NCBI GenBank assembly: GCA_037044905.1 | Contig: JBAOKB010000117.1 | Coordinates: forward strand, 120,145 to 184,144 | Length of the DNA: 64,000 nt | Source: Hortaea werneckii | Lineage: Eukaryota; Ascomycota; Dothideomycetes; Mycosphaerellales; Teratosphaeriaceae | Direction: 5' to 3' | Shown: positions 49,959 to 60,284 of the stretch, in pieces | Position numbering within the stretch: position 1 is the stretch's first letter | How the letters are laid out: each line of letters opens with the position of its first letter | Position numbers and translations under genes: made by a program | Notes under the pieces: generated by a model | The model's database searches: none | What the model was told of the DNA's origin: nothing | Seen by the model: the letters and a program-made list of their open reading frames with translations, nothing else

Positions 49959-51947
49959 ATGGCGGCTTCTGTGCCATTAGCACCGATCCCTCCGGCCAAT
50001 ATCCGCCTGACTCTAGGACCAGATGAATGGGAAGCATGTTTGGATGCCTGGTTGACTCTGACCGATCTACAGCTCCGTCTGCCATCCAAAGAGTTTGCCA
50101 CTTCCGTCAACGAACGCGGCTCTGTGTCCTCGTTCCTAACATCGTTCTACCGGGAACTCGCCACGCTACAACCATCGGACGAAACTCTCTCCAACAACAA
50201 GGCCCGCAGCTTGCAAAGGACCGGCTTCTTACTCTTTGGGAGGATAGCCCAAGAGACAGACTTACCTCAGGAGTTATTGACCCTGGACTTTCTGTCAAAC
50301 TTCTGTCATGCTCACGTTCGGAGCGTCGCCCTCTCACGATTGATGCTCAACCTGTGGAAGAGGCAAGGCACAGTGTTGGAGCCTTTCTTCCAAAGTCGCA
50401 AAGACAGACTGGCAAAGTTGTTGGAGTCTTCGACTCCAGGTGCTGCAGTCTCCGAGTTGACCCTATTGGCTCCGATCCTTCGCGCCTCCCCGGACATTGG
50501 ATTTCTGTTCGTTACCGGCTCCGACTTCTTAGACGCGCTGGCCACAGCATATGGCAAGCTTGTAGAATCGGCAGAACAATTGCCAATCGTCAGCACAGCC
50601 TATCTGGGACTTGTGTCAACTGTAAGCATAGAAGCCGCGAACTTTTCTCTGCTGTCGGATTGCCTTTACGGACTGAAAGGACAAGCGGACTCCCGAAACC
50701 ACCAATCATCACTCCTTGCAGATCTCGTCACGAACACTCCGCTACTAGGGAAGCTGAGAAGAACTACTACAGGCAAGGGCGCAGACAGACTTTCAAAGCT
50801 CTTGGACGTACTCGAAACATATCGAACACCTAGTATTGCCCGGGCCAGAAAGACTCCCCGTCGCAAGGTTAACAAGGGCAAACACAAGGTTGAGAATGCA
50901 GACGGAGAGCTTCACGTGCACCGTATGAGTTTAGTCACGCAAATCCAGGACCTGTTCCCTGATTTAGGTTCTGGCTTTGTGTTACGACTGTTAGATGAGT
51001 GTGACGACAACGTTGAGCAGGTTACTGCACACCTCCTCGACGACTCCCTGGCACCCCATTTACAGAGTCTGGACCGAAGCGAGGAAGCCCCTATTCACGA
51101 ACCAACTGTGCAAGAGGAGATGGATCATCTTGCTCCACGGTCCACACCCCCGCCCGCCCCAGAGCCTTTCGTCCCCGAACGCCGCAATGTCTTCGATGAC
51201 GACGAGCTGTTATCGGCAGACGCCGCACGTCTCCACATCGGCAAGAAGGCAGAACGCAAAGAATCCGGTCCGACGAACAAAGCGGCCATCCTATCCGCTC
51301 TCGCCGCTTTCGACGCAGACGACGACGAGCGCGACGATACGTACGACGTCGAAGACGTCGGCGGCACCATTGACGTCGCTCATCCGGACGGCGAACCCGG
51401 CCCTGCAGCCAAAATAACCGGCGAACAGAACGAACTGGCCCTCTTCAGCGCCTACAAAGCGTCACCCGAGCTCTTCGGCCGAACCTTCGACGTGCGCCGC
51501 GGACAAGCCCGCATGGCGCTCAAGTCCGAGACGGGCATGACGGACGAAGCGATCGAGGGCTGGGCCATCATGCTGCAGCGCGACCCCCGCCGTCTCAAGA
51601 GGCTGGATGCGCAGTACGGGACTTTCGACGGCCGACAGACCGCGCTGGCTAGTACTGCGTACCGAGAGAACAACAACACGGAGACGGAAGACTCCGACGG
51701 GCCTGGTCAGCAGGGTAGTGGGAACCGAGGCGGGTTCCGCGGCCGTGGTGGTGGTGGTGGACGTGGAGGTGGCAGAGGAGGACGTGGTGGTGGGAGAGGG
51801 AGAGGGGGTAGTGTGGCGGGCCCGTCGAATGATCCTAATACCGCCGCAGCGCAGAGGCGGAAAGAGGCGAGTAAGAGCAGTCGCGCGAATCATAATCGCC
51901 GGGATCAGCGCGCGAAGAAGATGGCGAGGGGTGGGCTGCCTGGGTAG
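49959..51947 (+). CDS. CUE3: CUE-domain protein, Cue3/ASCC2 homologue (RQT complex)
   Basis: Intronless, 662 residues. It resembles yeast Cue3/Rqt3 and human ASCC2, a subunit of the ribosome-quality-control trigger complex that recognises ubiquitinated, collided ribosomes and helps the Slh1 helicase split them. The N-terminal helical region (about 1-290) is the ASCC2-type domain. The CUE ubiquitin-binding domain is at about 322-362 (TQIQDLFPDLGSGFVLRLL), with the DLFP-like motif typical of CUE domains. An acidic disordered part follows, then a conserved SPELFGRTFDVRRGQARMALKSETG region common to Cue3 homologues. The C-terminus from about 585 is an RGG-rich RNA-binding tail ending in basic residues. 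Confidence 0.88.
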   Translation: MAASVPLAPIPPANIRLTLGPDEWEACLDAWLTLTDLQLRLPSKEFATSVNERGSVSSFLTSFYRELATLQPSDETLSNNKARSLQRTGFLLFGRIAQETDLPQELLTLDFLSNFCHAHVRSVALSRLMLNLWKRQGTVLEPFFQSRKDRLAKLLESSTPGAAVSELTLLAPILRASPDIGFLFVTGSDFLDALATAYGKLVESAEQLPIVSTAYLGLVSTVSIEAANFSLLSDCLYGLKGQADSRNHQSSLLADLVTNTPLLGKLRRTTTGKGADRLSKLLDVLETYRTPSIARARKTPRRKVNKGKHKVENADGELHVHRMSLVTQIQDLFPDLGSGFVLRLLDECDDNVEQVTAHLLDDSLAPHLQSLDRSEEAPIHEPTVQEEMDHLAPRSTPPPAPEPFVPERRNVFDDDELLSADAARLHIGKKAERKESGPTNKAAILSALAAFDADDDERDDTYDVEDVGGTIDVAHPDGEPGPAAKITGEQNELALFSAYKASPELFGRTFDVRRGQARMALKSETGMTDEAIEGWAIMLQRDPRRLKRLDAQYGTFDGRQTALASTAYRENNNTETEDSDGPGQQGSGNRGGFRGRGGGGGRGGGRGGRGGGRGRGGSVAGPSNDPNTAAAQRRKEASKSSRANHNRRDQRAKKMARGGLPG

Positions 51948-52839
51948 GAGTGGGGCTTGGCTGTTTGCTGAGTGGCTGGCTAGATAGTATGAGGTTACGT
52001 TGTAAAGATGTGGAAAGATACGTAAATGGCCAGCTTGAAACGCAAACCAATCCAAACCATTGACGGAGGAATCTAGCTACCAGTTGCCTCCCAACATCTA
52101 TACGAATACATATGAATTTCCCTCATACCCTTGCCTCTAATACATATCTAAAACGCTCTGCTCTGGGCGCCTCTGGGAAAAAATTGTATGTAAGATGCTT
52201 GTGTCTCAACCTGCGGCCAAGGATATTACAGAAGGCGTCGAGATTGAAGTAAGAGAAGAGGTCAACATGTTATCTTCAAAAGGATGTTAACTTGGACGCT
52301 CGATGAAGAGAGATGGAAGATATGCTGGAATTAGGGCAAAAGGGGGGGAGGAAGAGGGGAAGAGGGAGAAAAAAAAAAAAAAAACAAGAAGAAGACGAAG
52401 ATGTCAAATGGTTTTCGCCACGGAGAGGTTTCGAAACGTGGGTCTGATTCCATTGACGACAAGAACAACGTGTAAAAACGGAGTTCGAGACAATGCCAAA
52501 AGGGAAGGATCTCCCGGAGGAGACAGAGGACCCCAACGGTGCGTTGTTGGAAATGTGTTCCTGTTCTCAGAGTGTAGCTACTTCCCTGAAAAGCAGACAC
52601 AACGAAATGCTTTATTTACGTTTCTTTGCAAGCCGTTATTTGTCCCAACAGGGGACAGACGCAGGTAGGCAAGTAACCACTCGTGAACGTTTGTGATTGA
52701 CGGCCTGAATCGTGAGTCATCCGTCACACGGGCGACGCTCATGAGTCATCCGGTTGCAGCATGCTGCAGGCACCCGACATAATAAGACATCGTGTAACCC
52801 ATCTCCAGCCAGCTTTCCGTACAAAAGCCCCTTGCAATG
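51948..52839. other. Convergent intergenic interval, no gene seen
   Basis: About 890 bp between the 3' ends of the Cue3-like and OTU1 genes. It includes an A run near 52371-52384. No frame has a recognisable domain. Confidence 0.5.
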
Positions 52840-53901
52840 CTACTCTCCAAAATCCATATGCCCGCTCTCCTTCGCATGCTGCACCGCCCACTGCTGACCC
52901 TTGCCCCCGGCTCCACACTGATTACATTTGATGTCGAAGCCGAACGTATCAGTGAAATAATGCCGTTTCTGTAACTCCCGACAGAGCTCCTTAGCCGCTT
53001 CAAGAGCCCCGCCATCCATCTCCTCCCCATCCAACCTTAAAACCTGGAAGACCTTGCGATCCATACCCGGATCCGCGCCAGCAAAGGGCGTCACGGCTAG
53101 GACATCGTAATGAATGCCAGAATAGACGAGGATACACCGGGTAGGTTTACCTTCGTTGAATGTGTCCACGCGGAGGTCCTGGACGTTGATACTGCAGATT
53201 TCGATATCGAAGTGCTCGGAGAGGATGGAGAGCTCGATGCCGCCGCCCCAGGCATCCTCGCGCGTGATCCAGCGGCAGTAGTCCGAGGGCTCCTTCTCCA
53301 GCATCCCCGCCGTGAAGAAGTCCGGTTTGGCTTGGATGGTTTGGGCCACGACGGAGCGGAGCTCGGTCATGCCGTCGAGGGCGGAGCCGAGCACCGCTGT
53401 TGATAGGGCCCGGAACATGCAGGAGTTGTCGTCTGGCATCACGCGGAGGACCATGACGCCTTCGAGTTGCGGCACGGGGATTTCTGGGGGATCGGTCTCG
53501 ACGTCGCCGGGGTTGGGTTTCCGGCTTTTGTTGTGAGCCGGGGGTTGATCGGGGAAGTCGCCAAGTTGGTGTTGGGGCGGCGAGGTGAGGTCTTGCGGTG
53601 GAAGAGGCTTGACAGCTTGGCCAGGGGGTTTACTCCCACCGAGCGGGTTTGACAGCTCGGCTTGGATGTTGTGAGGGACGACGACGATTTGTTCGCCATC
53701 TAGTTTCACTTCGAGGTCGCCCACTCTCGTTTCATTGTCGATAGACTCGGCGTTGAATGGTTGAGGAGGGTAGCCATATTTCAGATCGAAATCTGGAACT
53801 CCGGTCTTTTCTGATATCTCGTGCTTCAGCTGGCCCCAGGTTGCAGAGTCATCGAGGGTGATGGAGGCGACGCCTTGTGGTCCGCGGACACGGCAGCGCA
53901 T
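52840..53901 (-). CDS. OTU1: Ubiquitin thioesterase Otu1 (YOD1)
   Basis: Intronless, 353 residues from the ATG at 53901; the frame runs four codons further but without an ATG. Otu1 is a deubiquitinase that works with the Cdc48/p97 ATPase, for example in ER-associated degradation. The N-terminal UBX-like domain spans about 1-80 and would bind Cdc48. The OTU protease domain spans about 146-290, with Asp158 and Cys161 in MPDDNSCMF and His264 in SGIHYDVL as the catalytic residues. A C-terminal C2H2 zinc finger uses Cys326, Cys329, His342 and His348. The order is that of fungal and animal YOD1. The gene is head-to-head with the Rsc1/2-type gene. Confidence 0.95.
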   Translation of the reverse strand: MRCRVRGPQGVASITLDDSATWGQLKHEISEKTGVPDFDLKYGYPPQPFNAESIDNETRVGDLEVKLDGEQIVVVPHNIQAELSNPLGGSKPPGQAVKPLPPQDLTSPPQHQLGDFPDQPPAHNKSRKPNPGDVETDPPEIPVPQLEGVMVLRVMPDDNSCMFRALSTAVLGSALDGMTELRSVVAQTIQAKPDFFTAGMLEKEPSDYCRWITREDAWGGGIELSILSEHFDIEICSINVQDLRVDTFNEGKPTRCILVYSGIHYDVLAVTPFAGADPGMDRKVFQVLRLDGEEMDGGALEAAKELCRELQKRHYFTDTFGFDIKCNQCGAGGKGQQWAVQHAKESGHMDFGE

Positions 53902-54209
53902 GATGAAGTTCAAAAGTTTATGTCTATTTTGTCCTTATGTGGATGTGTCAAGTGTAATGTATATCGACTATCGTAGTGTAATAGTAGATAATAGTTGTCC
54001 AACGCTGACCAGTGTCGTCATTCCGAAGAGAGTGAGCGCATGTGGAGTTGCCACTCCGTAATTGGTAAGTGCATGTTGCGGCTGCTTCCGCCGCCGCCCG
54101 CAAGCCTGAAGTCAAGCGAGGCGCGTCTTCCAGCCGGCCGACTTCGCGATTCAGGCGGAACAGGCGTAATCTCACATCACAGCACGTCTTGCTCTTGTCG
54201 TCGGCCGTG
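53902..54209. promoter_or_regulatory. Shared divergent promoter of OTU1 and RSC genes
   Basis: 308 bp between the two divergent start codons. The frame of the RSC gene stays open upstream of its ATG to about 54069 but without an in-frame ATG, so this is leader or promoter. Confidence 0.55.
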
Positions 54210-56924
54210 ATGGTTTTCCAAAGGAAACGCCCCAAATCTCCTTCGTCAACTCCCGTTCCGTCCACCGAAGCTGGCGGCCCCTCCAACGATGGCTCCCAAC
54301 TGCCCGAGACGGAATGGAACGCCATGACCGATGTGCTCAACAATATCTACGACTATCGCACCGAAGATGACTTTGATCCATCCAAATTGTTCCATCGGAA
54401 AGTCAACAAGCGCGTCATTCCCGAATACTATGACATGATCCAGGAGCCCATCGCACTCTCCACCATCAAACAGAAAATCCAGAAACGCGAATACCAGAGC
54501 TTCACCGAGTTCGTGCGGGACTTTGCGCTCATTCCGCACAATGCGCAGGTGTTCAATCGTCCGGATAGCGGGGCGTTCCAGGATGCGCTGGTGATCAAGG
54601 AGCAGCTGGAGAAGCAACTACAGCTGTTGGTAGAGAAGGGCACAATCAGCAAGGAAGTCGCGGCATTGCCCTACCTGGGCGAGATCCCAACCTACGAAGA
54701 TGTGGATATGGGGGATGCAGGGCCGGCAGGCGCCGAGGAAGAAGAGAGCAGTGATGACGACGACGATGATGACGAGGAGGGCGAGGAGGACGATGATGGC
54801 AAGCGGAAGAAGCGGAGAGGGGGGAGAGGCGGAGCTGGTGGTGCCAGGCGCGAGGCGGGAGACATGGCAGATGATGGTGGCAGAAGAGCGAGAGGGCGAC
54901 CACCAAAGCTGAATACGCCAATGGAGGCACGGATACAGGCCATTCTGAAGGGGATCCGCAAACCCAAGGACTCCCATGGCCAGCTGATGATTAGGGATTT
55001 TGATCGTCTGCCGGACAAAGCAGCTATGCCAGAGTATTTTGCAGAGATCAGGAACCCTATGGCATATGACATTCTGAAGCGTAAAGTGAAGCGCAAGAAG
55101 TACCAGAGTGTGGAGGATTTCATGGCGGATGTGAATCTCATGTTTAACAATGCGAAGGAGTACAACACTGATGAGTCATCCATTCACAAGAACGCTACAG
55201 CTTTACAAATTGAAGCCGGCAAGCTCTACGACATTGAAAAGGCTAAGCCGGACGATACTTTCGCAGACGAAGACGGCAAGGTTCCAATGCCGAACGGAAT
55301 CTTGCAAAATGGAGAGCTATACCGCGTTGGAGACTGGGTACACATTCAGAACCCCAACGATCTCACGAAACCCATACCAGCTCAGATCTACAGGACGTAC
55401 AAGAACCCGAATGGACAGAGCATGGTGAATGTCTGCTGGTACTACAGACCCGAACAGACTGTCCATCGCTTTGACAAGCACTTTTTCCCCAACGAGGTCG
55501 TCAAAACCGGTCGATATAGGGATCACCATGTTGAAGAGATCGAAGGGAAGTGCTTCATCATGTTCTTCACGCGCTACTTTAAAGGCCGTCCGCGTGGGTT
55601 GCCAGAAGGCATGGAGATCTATGTGTGCGAGGCGCGATATAACGAGGCTTTACATCAGTTCAATAAGATCAAGACCTGGGCGAGCTGCTTGCCAGATGAG
55701 GTGCGCGACAAGGACTACGAAATGGACCTGTTTGAACAGCCGAGGCGAATGAAGAAGTTCCCGTCTCCTATCGGTTACTTGTTGAAGGACGAACAGAAGG
55801 AGACGGATGATTTGCCCAAGGTCACATGGGGAGCGGAGGGTGCGCCCCCTAAGATAGGTGCTGTTCATCGTCGACCCCGCGGCGAAAGGGACAGCCCACC
55901 TCCCGAGCCGACGCCTCCACCACAACCGAAGTCCGCGCCGACGCCGACGCCTGTGCAAAGACCGCCTCCGCCTGCGGCACCTGTGAGTTATGCAAGTACA
56001 CCTGCGCAGCCACAACAAGCTCCCACAGGAACCAGCAGACCACCTCTTGCTTCGTACACGCCTCAACCATCTTATCAGCAATCACCCGCACCTCGTCCTC
56101 CCTCAGCACATCCTCCCGCGGGAGGGTACGGTCCTCCACAAACCCCTCAGCCACCACAGACTATTGCTCCTCAGCGACCGCCAATGCCGGCGCAGCAGCC
56201 ATCCTACCCCTCTCAACAAACCCACGCGCCAGCTGCAACACCTGGTGTCCCACCCCAACAGCCCACCACTCTCTCCTCAGGCATCCCTCCCGCCCCTAGC
56301 ACTTACGCGCCTCGCCCAACAACAGCCAGCTATCGCGATCCGCCACCCATCGAAGTCTATGTCCTCCCCGACCACGCCAACTTCTCCATCCCCAACGAAA
56401 TCCGCGAGCAATACCAACGCGATGAGCAAGGTCGGGTGCTGTTCTTCGCTGCGCCGCCTGTGACGTCTGCCGGGGACCACTATCAACCTTCTGACGCGCC
56501 GAATACCACCAGCAGCAGTGCAGTAGGCAAAGGTCACAGTATCCGCTACCTTGCAGAGAAAGCCCGAAGGAAAGAGGATCTGGCTAAGAAGCGCACGGAG
56601 CGGGACTTGGAAATCCAGCATGAACAGCGCGTAGCGAAGAAGGTGAAACTCGAAGATGACGCCATTCTGCAGGCGGAAGTGGAGGGTTTGAACCGAAGGG
56701 CGTTGGAGTGTCTTGAGCAGCAGCTTGTTGATGCGACGAAAGGGGGGTTGACTGCGGAGGATCTGAGGCGGTTGGAGGTTGTGCAGAGGAGGGTTGCGGA
56801 GCAGGAGAGGGAGGTTGAGGAGCATGAGGTGAGGAGGAGGATGGTGAGGGGGGTTGGTTTGGAGGGGATTGGTAGTGATGGATGTGGGTTTGCGGATGAT
56901 TGGGATAATAGGGTTATTGCTTGA
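54210..56924 (+). CDS. RSC1: RSC chromatin-remodelling complex subunit Rsc1/Rsc2 type
   Basis: Intronless, 904 residues. ATG 54210 is chosen because the open frame has no ATG before it. The domain order is bromodomain 1 (about 35-140; VIPEYYDMIQEPIALSTI), acidic run, AT-hook (RARGRPPK at 226-233), bromodomain 2 (about 240-345; MPEYFAEIRNPMAYDILKRK) and a BAH domain (about 368-490; YRVGDWVHIQ). This matches yeast Rsc1/Rsc2, subunits of the nucleosome remodeller RSC that bind acetylated histones. The C-terminal 400 residues are Pro/Gln-rich, followed by a charged coiled-coil region (AEVEGLNRRALECLEQQL). It acts in the nucleus. The symbol marks the family, since single filamentous-fungus orthologues match Rsc1 and Rsc2 equally. 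Confidence 0.92.
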   Translation: MVFQRKRPKSPSSTPVPSTEAGGPSNDGSQLPETEWNAMTDVLNNIYDYRTEDDFDPSKLFHRKVNKRVIPEYYDMIQEPIALSTIKQKIQKREYQSFTEFVRDFALIPHNAQVFNRPDSGAFQDALVIKEQLEKQLQLLVEKGTISKEVAALPYLGEIPTYEDVDMGDAGPAGAEEEESSDDDDDDDEEGEEDDDGKRKKRRGGRGGAGGARREAGDMADDGGRRARGRPPKLNTPMEARIQAILKGIRKPKDSHGQLMIRDFDRLPDKAAMPEYFAEIRNPMAYDILKRKVKRKKYQSVEDFMADVNLMFNNAKEYNTDESSIHKNATALQIEAGKLYDIEKAKPDDTFADEDGKVPMPNGILQNGELYRVGDWVHIQNPNDLTKPIPAQIYRTYKNPNGQSMVNVCWYYRPEQTVHRFDKHFFPNEVVKTGRYRDHHVEEIEGKCFIMFFTRYFKGRPRGLPEGMEIYVCEARYNEALHQFNKIKTWASCLPDEVRDKDYEMDLFEQPRRMKKFPSPIGYLLKDEQKETDDLPKVTWGAEGAPPKIGAVHRRPRGERDSPPPEPTPPPQPKSAPTPTPVQRPPPPAAPVSYASTPAQPQQAPTGTSRPPLASYTPQPSYQQSPAPRPPSAHPPAGGYGPPQTPQPPQTIAPQRPPMPAQQPSYPSQQTHAPAATPGVPPQQPTTLSSGIPPAPSTYAPRPTTASYRDPPPIEVYVLPDHANFSIPNEIREQYQRDEQGRVLFFAAPPVTSAGDHYQPSDAPNTTSSSAVGKGHSIRYLAEKARRKEDLAKKRTERDLEIQHEQRVAKKVKLEDDAILQAEVEGLNRRALECLEQQLVDATKGGLTAEDLRRLEVVQRRVAEQEREVEEHEVRRRMVRGVGLEGIGSDGCGFADDWDNRVIA

Positions 56925-57727
56925 GATGGATGTGGAGTTGTTGTGGGAGAGTGAGGAAGGGAGAGGGCGGGACGAGGAGATTCTTTCTTTTGCTGCTGAT
57001 GCGTTCTTGCTTCGATAGGTTGGGTGGGGGAGTAGAGGAAGTATGAGATACCACTTGCCATTTCCTTACAAGCAGAAGAAAGGGGTATTGCGGTTTCCTG
57101 TCCGATTACGAATGAAGTTGTACGAGTAGTTAAACTTGATGTTGATTCGCGATGGTACTCGGATCCGTCTTCCTCAAAACCATAAATACTCTTTTCATGA
57201 GCCACGTAGACTACTAGAACGCAACGCCTCGTCGCCTTCCTCGTTGCCTGCTTCGTCTCCAACCGACAGTGCCTCTAACCGGTTCGATTCTACTACGATG
57301 TATCCGGAAGAACGCTGGCCAAGAAAGTTCCGCGAAGGTCCTCCACCACATTGGGGAAGAAAGACGCTTCCGTGCATCTTCGCTGGACATGAGTATTCGC
57401 TCGGATGGCAAGCTTTCTACTATGCCAGTCTCGGGGAATGGTGGGAGTGGTGGCAATGGTTCGAGTGCTCAAAGGTGTGCCCAGGTAAGTGATGCCTGAG
57501 GTGTGATCATCGGAGTCGTTTGGCCCGAGCGCTGTCGTCACGTTCGCCGCCGGACCATCAGCTACTACAGCCTGGCTTGGGCGAGTGTTCACCATCATTC
57601 ATCACCTTCTTTGCCCTCCGATATCCCTCTTGCGCATCTTCTTGTAGTCTTTACGACAGAAGGGTCTGGGCAATAGAAAAGACGACGTCTCCACTACATC
57701 GCCACTACCACCACCACCACCACCACC
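56925..57727. other. Intergenic interval with (CAC)n before RPT3
   Basis: About 800 bp between the RSC gene and RPT3, both on the plus strand. A (CAC) repeat of about nine units sits at 57703-57727 just before the RPT3 ATG. Short frames such as the one at 57136-57492 show no motif. Confidence 0.5.
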
Positions 57728-58993
57728 ATGGCGTCGGCCGACGTGATGAACCCGTCCACCACGCCCGCTCCTCACACCCGTCAGATCCCCAACGCCGCGC
57801 TCGCTAACGTCGACACCGTGGAAGGGCTCACCGATACCGACGACCAGTACGCCACCTACAAGAAGCTCCAGCGCCAACTCGAATACATTAAGCTGCAAGA
57901 GGAATACATCAAGGATGAACAGCGCAGCCTGAAGCGCGAGCTTGTGCGCGCCCAGGAGGAGATTAAGCGGATTCAGTCGGTGCCGCTCGTAATTGGTCAG
58001 TTTATGGAGGCTATCGACAACAACACCGGCATTGTGCAGAGCTCGACAGGGTCAAACTATGTGGTCAGAGTGTTGAGTACGTTGGACCGGGAGCTGCTGA
58101 AGCCCAACTCGACGGTGGCGCTGCACAGACATAGCAACAGCTTGGTCGACATCCTCCCGCCGGAAGCCGATAGCAGTATTGCGATGCTCGGCGCGGATGA
58201 GAAGCCGGATGTGAGTTATGCGGATGTGGGTGGTATGGATATGCAGAAGCAGGAGATCCGCGAGGCGGTAGAGCTGCCGCTGCAGCAGTTCGACCTCTAC
58301 AAGCAGATAGGTATCGACCCACCGCGGGGTGTGCTGCTCTACGGTCCACCGGGAACAGGCAAGACGATGTTAGTCAAAGCCGTAGCGAACAGCACCACCG
58401 CATCCTTCATCCGTGTCGTAGGCTCCGAGTTCGTCCAGAAGTACCTGGGTGAAGGCCCACGAATGGTGCGCGACGTGTTCCGGATGGCGCGCGAGAACAG
58501 CCCAGCCATCATCTTCATCGACGAGATCGACGCCATCGCCACCAAACGTTTCGATGCCCAGACCGGCGCCGACCGCGAAGTCCAACGTATCCTCCTCGAG
58601 CTCCTAAACCAAATGGACGGCTTCGACCAAACCGCCAACGTCAAGGTCATCATGGCCACCAACCGCGCCGACACCCTCGACCCCGCCCTCCTCCGTCCCG
58701 GCCGTCTTGACCGAAAAATCGAATTCCCCTCTCTCCGCGACCGCCGCGAGCGTCGTCTCATCTTCATGACCATCGCGAGCAAGATGAGCCTCGCGCCCGA
58801 AGTGGACATGGATAGCCTGATCGTGCGCAACGATCCGCTCTCCGGTGCCGTCATCGCCGCCATCATGCAGGAGGCCGGTCTTAGGGCGGTGAGGAAGAAC
58901 AGGTATAATATCATTCAGCAGGATCTTGAGGATGCGTATACGACCCAGGTTAAGGGGCCGAGTGAGGCGGACAAGTTTGATTTCTATAAGTAG
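57728..58993 (+). CDS. RPT3: 26S proteasome regulatory ATPase Rpt3 (PSMC4)
   Basis: Intronless, 421 residues, standard length for Rpt3. It is one of six AAA ATPases in the 19S base that unfold substrates and open the 20S gate. An N-terminal coiled coil (about 38-85) pairs with another Rpt, followed by the OB fold (about 90-160). The ATPase domain starts with GPPGTGKT at 206-213 (Walker A), [10 protein letters not shown] (Walker B) and the arginine-finger region [11 protein letters not shown]. The C-terminus FYK matches the HbYX motif that docks in the 20S ring. The combination of a [13 protein letters not shown] motif with the C-terminal HbYX sequence identifies Rpt3 rather than its paralogues. 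Confidence 0.96.
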   Translation: MASADVMNPSTTPAPHTRQIPNAALANVDTVEGLTDTDDQYATYKKLQRQLEYIKLQEEYIKDEQRSLKRELVRAQEEIKRIQSVPLVIGQFMEAIDNNTGIVQSSTGSNYVVRVLSTLDRELLKPNSTVALHRHSNSLVDILPPEADSSIAMLGADEKPDVSYADVGGMDMQKQEIREAVELPLQQFDLYKQIGIDPPRGVLLYGPPGTGKTMLVKAVANSTTASFIRVVGSEFVQKYLGEGPRMVRDVFRMARENSPAIIFIDEIDAIATKRFDAQTGADREVQRILLELLNQMDGFDQTANVKVIMATNRADTLDPALLRPGRLDRKIEFPSLRDRRERRLIFMTIASKMSLAPEVDMDSLIVRNDPLSGAVIAAIMQEAGLRAVRKNRYNIIQQDLEDAYTTQVKGPSEADKFDFYK

Positions 58994-60284
58994 AGGGGAT
59001 GTGGTTTTTCTACTTGTTCTTACGCCGACGTGCGAGGGACTCGTTTTTTGCTTGCACGCCCGCCGAGTTGTCTTGGGAGTTAGGGCCGAGGCGGCGGTGC
59101 GTTGAAAGGCTAAGAGAGGTGGTGAGAGAACAAGAAGAACTGTATACTATACACCGAATGAGGTCTGTCCTGCCAGACATGAATCTCTCTCTTTTCCGCG
59201 AGGAACGCTGTAATTCGCAGGCGCTGGGAGGAGAGGGATGTGGCATGGGACGGGGCATAGCATAGCGTGGAGACTTTTCCGTTCCAAGATGTATCTGATA
59301 TCGATGTATGCTGTATCGCATCTTTTCGTTCTTTTGGTTTATTGCTTCTTAACTACGCTTCCTTTGGCGTTTCAATACTCCACCACTGGCCGGTGTTGGC
59401 GGTACCGTCCTTGACAAGATATTTCCGTGCAACGAGTCATGTCACCTGCAATGGACTGCATGAACGTCTAGCTGCAGCACCGCATCTTATTGTCTCCATC
59501 TCTATCACCGTCACCCATACAATCTTCATCTCTCCCTCTTGGCATGCATGTATGCACCATGCAGAACGAACGCACAATGCGATCATCAAACTCCCACAGC
59601 CTCATCACACTTCTTCCTCTCCCATCGCCTTCAAGAGTACATGACGAAGCAACCCCCACGAGCTCCAAATCCAGGAACTTCCCCACCCTAGATGATCGAC
59701 AGGGCAACCCCGCAGGTCTCGTTTTGTATCAAGAGCTAAGAACTGTGTACCTACTTAGAGCAGCAACGTTGACAGCAACGATCGCTCCAGGCACCTTCCT
59801 CATCCGGCAATGCCAAGCGTTTAGACCTGTCTTGGCTTGTCCATCCTTCCCCCTCCTCCACTCTCCTCTCTTCCTTCCTTCCTTCCCTCCTTCCTTTCGG
59901 GTCTATCTTTGCTGCCATGTAACGTCAACGTATGCAACCGGGCTATTCGTCAAGCTCGTACGGTAGTAGTATCCTGCAAGCCAAGCCAGGTTAAACCGGC
60001 ATTCCTCTTTTGCGCTGGCTTGAAGCGGTGGAGATGATAAAGCTTGCTGGGTTTGTATCTGTCAGTCCTTTCGTAGTGTGAATGCGGGTAGGAAGAGACT
60101 AAGAGGGAGGGGGTTTATTAAAGAAGTGAATGCATGTCTGCTGTGCTCCTTCGCTTGATCTTCTTCCCTACTTCTTGTCTCGCTTCGACCTTGGAGCCCT
60201 TTCCTCCACTGCACAACTCAATTTCATTTCTAGATCTTGAAGATCGTTGGCTTCTAGCCGTCTTTCGTTACAGAGCGATAGAAG
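58994..60284. other. Intergenic interval, no gene seen
   Basis: About 1.3 kb between RPT3 and the carboxypeptidase gene, same strand. It contains pyrimidine-rich sequence near 59845-59905 with CTTC repeats. No convincing frame. Confidence 0.5.

Noticed and set aside
57136..57492. Plus-strand 118-codon frame between RSC and RPT3
   Set aside because: Low-complexity Trp/Arg-rich sequence without homology; overlapping frames of similar length on both strands.
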